DNA from: an uncultured Pseudomonadota bacterium
Lineage (GTDB): Bacteria; Desulfobacterota_B; Binatia; UBA9968
Reading direction: 5' to 3'
Length of the DNA stretch: 6,589 bases
Assembly: GCA_946478635.1 (NCBI GenBank)
Contig: CAMLCX010000281.1
Location: 1-6,589, forward strand
Both the position numbers and the translations under genes were made by a program. Shown here one piece after another: positions 4,830-6,589 of this stretch. Under the pieces are notes generated by a model, which was not told where the DNA came from, ran no database searches, and saw only the letters and a list, made by a program, of their open reading frames with translations. Each line of letters opens with the position of its first letter. Position 1 is the stretch's first letter.

Positions 4830-6440
4830 TTATCTGACTTTAACCCTGCCCGCTTTCAGTTTCTCACCGGTTTCAAAGTGGCGTCCCTGTACCGCGAGCT
4901 CGGCTTCCTGATCCAATTCTTCGCTCCATTGGCCGAGCGAATAGCCGAACCACGGCATCTGCGGCCGCAGCTTGGGCAACTCGAGTTCCTCCCAGATCTT
5001 GCGCGCGTTTTCCATGTACTCGCGTTTCGGCAGGGACACGGGGGGAAACGGCTCTTTGAGAATCGCGTTGCAGAGCATCGCCGACTCATCCGCCGGCAAA
5101 TGATACGAAACCACGTCGGTTCCCTTGGTCTCGTGCTCGTAGAGAAACGGTGGGGCGTGTCCCTTTTCCATGCCGGGAACGATATGGACATCTTTATGCG
5201 GCTTCATGCGGTAGCACATCGCCCAGAAGACCGCCGCCTCATTGGACGGGTCGATGTCTTCGTCCACGGCGACAACGATCTTGCCCACGCCGGGATGAAA
5301 CGAGCAGGCGGCATGCAGCGCGCGCCAGACTTCGGCCTCGTTGGGCCGGCGCATCTGGATAATGACCAATTTGTAAGTGTTGGTGAGAGGCTCATGCATT
5401 TCGACGCGCAGCACGCTGGTGATGCGGCACTCGTCGCGCAGGTGCACCAGCATGAGCCGGTCGTAGCCGATCTTGCGGATGACCGACGATTCGCTCGGCG
5501 TAAGCTGGCTCAGCCAGGAGGTATAAATCGCGTCATTCCGATAGGTGATCGCAGTTACGTCCATGAACGGGTTCAGCTGGCGCGGATGCATGTATCCGTG
5601 CGACTCGCCGAACGGTCCTTCCGGCTCAATATATTCCGTATTGAGGTAACCCTCGATGACGATCTCCGCGTCTGCCGGCACCATGATGTCGATGGTTTTG
5701 CATTTGACCATCGGAATCGGCTCGCCGGCGAGGCCGCCGGCGACTCCCATTTCGTCGACGCCATACGGGATTTTTTGCACCGACACGTAGGAGACGATGG
5801 GCGGCGCGCCGATGACCAGCGCCGCTGGCAGGTGCTTGCCCTTTTCCTGGGCTTTTTTCCAATGGAGATAAATATCCTGGCCCAGGCCGGACGGGAATAC
5901 ACCGACACGCCGGCGGGCCTTGATCTCGCCGCGATAGTTGCCGATGTTCTGAATGCCGGTGTCCATGTCCGCCGTGATCCAGTGCGAGCAGGTCGTGTAC
6001 GGCCCGTTGTCGAATCCCGGCGTGGAGATCGGCACGGGAAAACGATCAAGACCGTTGCCGTCCTTATCCAACTCGTCGCCGAGAATCACCACATCCTGGC
6101 ATTTCGCCTTCGTGACGGCGATCGGATTGATCGGCTCCGCCAAAGCTTTCTTCCAGCGCGCATCCATTTCTTCGGCGCTGTTGCAGCCCATGCCGAGATA
6201 GTAGATCTCGGGCTTTCCTGCCAACGCGCCAACCACCACGGGCATATTGTAACGGCGCCCTTTGGCATCGGTCACGTTCTCAAACAGCCATGCCTTGCGG
6301 TCCTCCTCGGACAGACCGCGATACTGCCAGCGCACCAGGGGATGCAGCTCGGTGTCCTTGTTGATGAGCCGCGTAATGCGCCGCAAAAGGCCATGATCTT
6401 CGAGATTTTTTAGATGCTGATGCAAATCGAAATACGGCAT
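4830..6440 (-). CDS. UbiD family (de)carboxylase, prenylated-FMN dependent
   Basis: 536 residues from ATG 6440-6438, with a GGGGAGAG ribosome site 9-11 nt upstream; stop TAA 4832-4830. The length fits the family (about 480-550). Visible signatures: 'QNIGNYRGE' near residues 164-171, giving the metal-binding Asn165 and Arg170. 'GGLAGEPIPMVKC' near 235-247 contains the probable metal ligand Glu240. 'EGPFGESHGY' carries Glu274 and Glu279, five residues apart as in the catalytic pair of ferulic acid decarboxylase. The Asn-to-Arg spacing also matches that enzyme. Known: UbiD enzymes use prenylated FMN made by a UbiX partner, plus Mn2+/K+, to decarboxylate or carboxylate aromatic and alpha,beta-unsaturated acids in the cytosol. 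No ubiX is in the window, and the substrate is open: a role in ubiquinone synthesis is only one option, and aromatic-acid metabolism is equally likely. It is transcribed toward the MFS gene with the repeat element between. Confidence 0.96.
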   Translation of the reverse strand: MPYFDLHQHLKNLEDHGLLRRITRLINKDTELHPLVRWQYRGLSEEDRKAWLFENVTDAKGRRYNMPVVVGALAGKPEIYYLGMGCNSAEEMDARWKKALAEPINPIAVTKAKCQDVVILGDELDKDGNGLDRFPVPISTPGFDNGPYTTCSHWITADMDTGIQNIGNYRGEIKARRRVGVFPSGLGQDIYLHWKKAQEKGKHLPAALVIGAPPIVSYVSVQKIPYGVDEMGVAGGLAGEPIPMVKCKTIDIMVPADAEIVIEGYLNTEYIEPEGPFGESHGYMHPRQLNPFMDVTAITYRNDAIYTSWLSQLTPSESSVIRKIGYDRLMLVHLRDECRITSVLRVEMHEPLTNTYKLVIIQMRRPNEAEVWRALHAACSFHPGVGKIVVAVDEDIDPSNEAAVFWAMCYRMKPHKDVHIVPGMEKGHAPPFLYEHETKGTDVVSYHLPADESAMLCNAILKEPFPPVSLPKREYMENARKIWEELELPKLRPQMPWFGYSLGQWSEELDQEAELAVQGRHFETGEKLKAGRVKVR

Positions 6441-6478
6441 ACTGTGATTCTCTCCCCTTTTGTTAAGACAATCTGAAT

Positions 6479-6507
6479 GGAATAGCCGATCGGTTTCGAC
6501 AGGTCAA
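6479..6507 (-). promoter_or_regulatory. Candidate sigma-70-type promoter of the UbiD gene
   Basis: On the minus strand, TTGACC (6507-6502) and TATTCC (6484-6479) are separated by exactly 17 nt. Transcription would start near 6472, giving a leader of about 30 nt that contains the ribosome site. The -35 matches consensus in five of six positions; the -10 is weaker. Confidence 0.45.
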
Positions 6508-6535
6508 CCTGACCGCCGCTTGTAGGGGCGGACCT
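6501..6535. repeat. Dyad and hairpin over the UbiD -35 region
   Basis: GGTCA (6502-6506) and TGACC (6510-6514) form a 13-bp dyad that covers the candidate -35 box. Next to it, CCGCC (6513-6517) pairs with GGCGG (6527-6531), and AGGTC (6501-6505) matches GACCT (6531-6535). The dyad could be a repressor or activator site, and the wider structure could be part of an intergenic repeat. Confidence 0.45.
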
Positions 6536-6567
6536 AGCCCGGATTATTCACGCTACGAGGAAAACCG

Positions 6568-6589
6568 ATGACACCGTGTCGATCGAGGC
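6568..6589 (+). CDS. Possible start of a divergent gene, cut by window edge
   Basis: ATG 6568-6570 is preceded by GAGGA (6557-6561) at a normal ribosome-site distance. The frame stays open for the 7 codons left in the window (MTPCRSR). This is too short to identify, and the signal could be chance. Confidence 0.22.

Noticed and set aside
4878..6413. 511-codon open frame on the + strand opposite the UbiD gene
   Set aside because: The minus strand carries all the UbiD catalytic motifs over the full length. The + frame has no recognisable domain and no ribosome site; it is a long antisense shadow of GC-rich coding sequence.
6520..6560. tRNA or small RNA gene in the right-hand intergenic region
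   Set aside because: Some short stems are present, but no cloverleaf, no T-loop consensus and no promoter/terminator pair.

Overview
The window is GC-rich, densely packed bacterial DNA. The gene mix is an ABC-transporter peptide-binding protein, a glycine-tailed RRM protein, a dienelactone-hydrolase-like enzyme, an MFS_3 exporter and a UbiD-type decarboxylase. A likely selenoprotein and short palindromic intergenic repeats are also present. This would suit a free-living soil or sediment lineage of the deltaproteobacterial type (Desulfobacterota, Binatota, Tectomicrobia or Rokubacteria-like). That placement is an inference from style, because no taxonomic marker gene is present.

Layout, left to right. 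(1) 2-871 (+) is the C-terminal part of a family-5 extracellular solute-binding protein cut by the window edge. (2) 881-1414 (-) is a peroxiredoxin-like/thioredoxin-fold protein whose reading frame contains an in-frame TGA exactly where the first redox cysteine of the CxxC site should be. An SECIS-like hairpin starts 11 nt after the TGA, so I read this as a selenoprotein with a U-L-P-C active site. Conventional gene calling would keep only a truncated 129-residue piece from a GTG at 1270. (3) A strong intrinsic terminator (1452-1484) and the RRM RNA-binding protein gene (1511-1846, -). (4) A 350-nt divergent intergenic region with a candidate promoter and paired repeats. (5) A two-gene (+) operon: dienelactone hydrolase family (2197-2955) and a 96-residue DUF6295-like protein (2975-3265), closed by a 13-bp stem-loop. 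(6) An MFS exporter (3385-4638, +). (7) A composite repeat (4647-4819) made of 9-bp GTTCAA/TTGAAC units and nested palindromes, between convergent genes. (8) A UbiD family decarboxylase (4830-6440, -) with a candidate promoter overlapping a dyad, then the edge of the window.

The genes do not form one obvious pathway. The solute-binding protein and MFS protein are transport functions. The UbiD and dienelactone-hydrolase-like enzymes fit aromatic or cyclic carbon metabolism but lie in separate transcription units. The most important result is the probable selenoprotein and its SECIS element.
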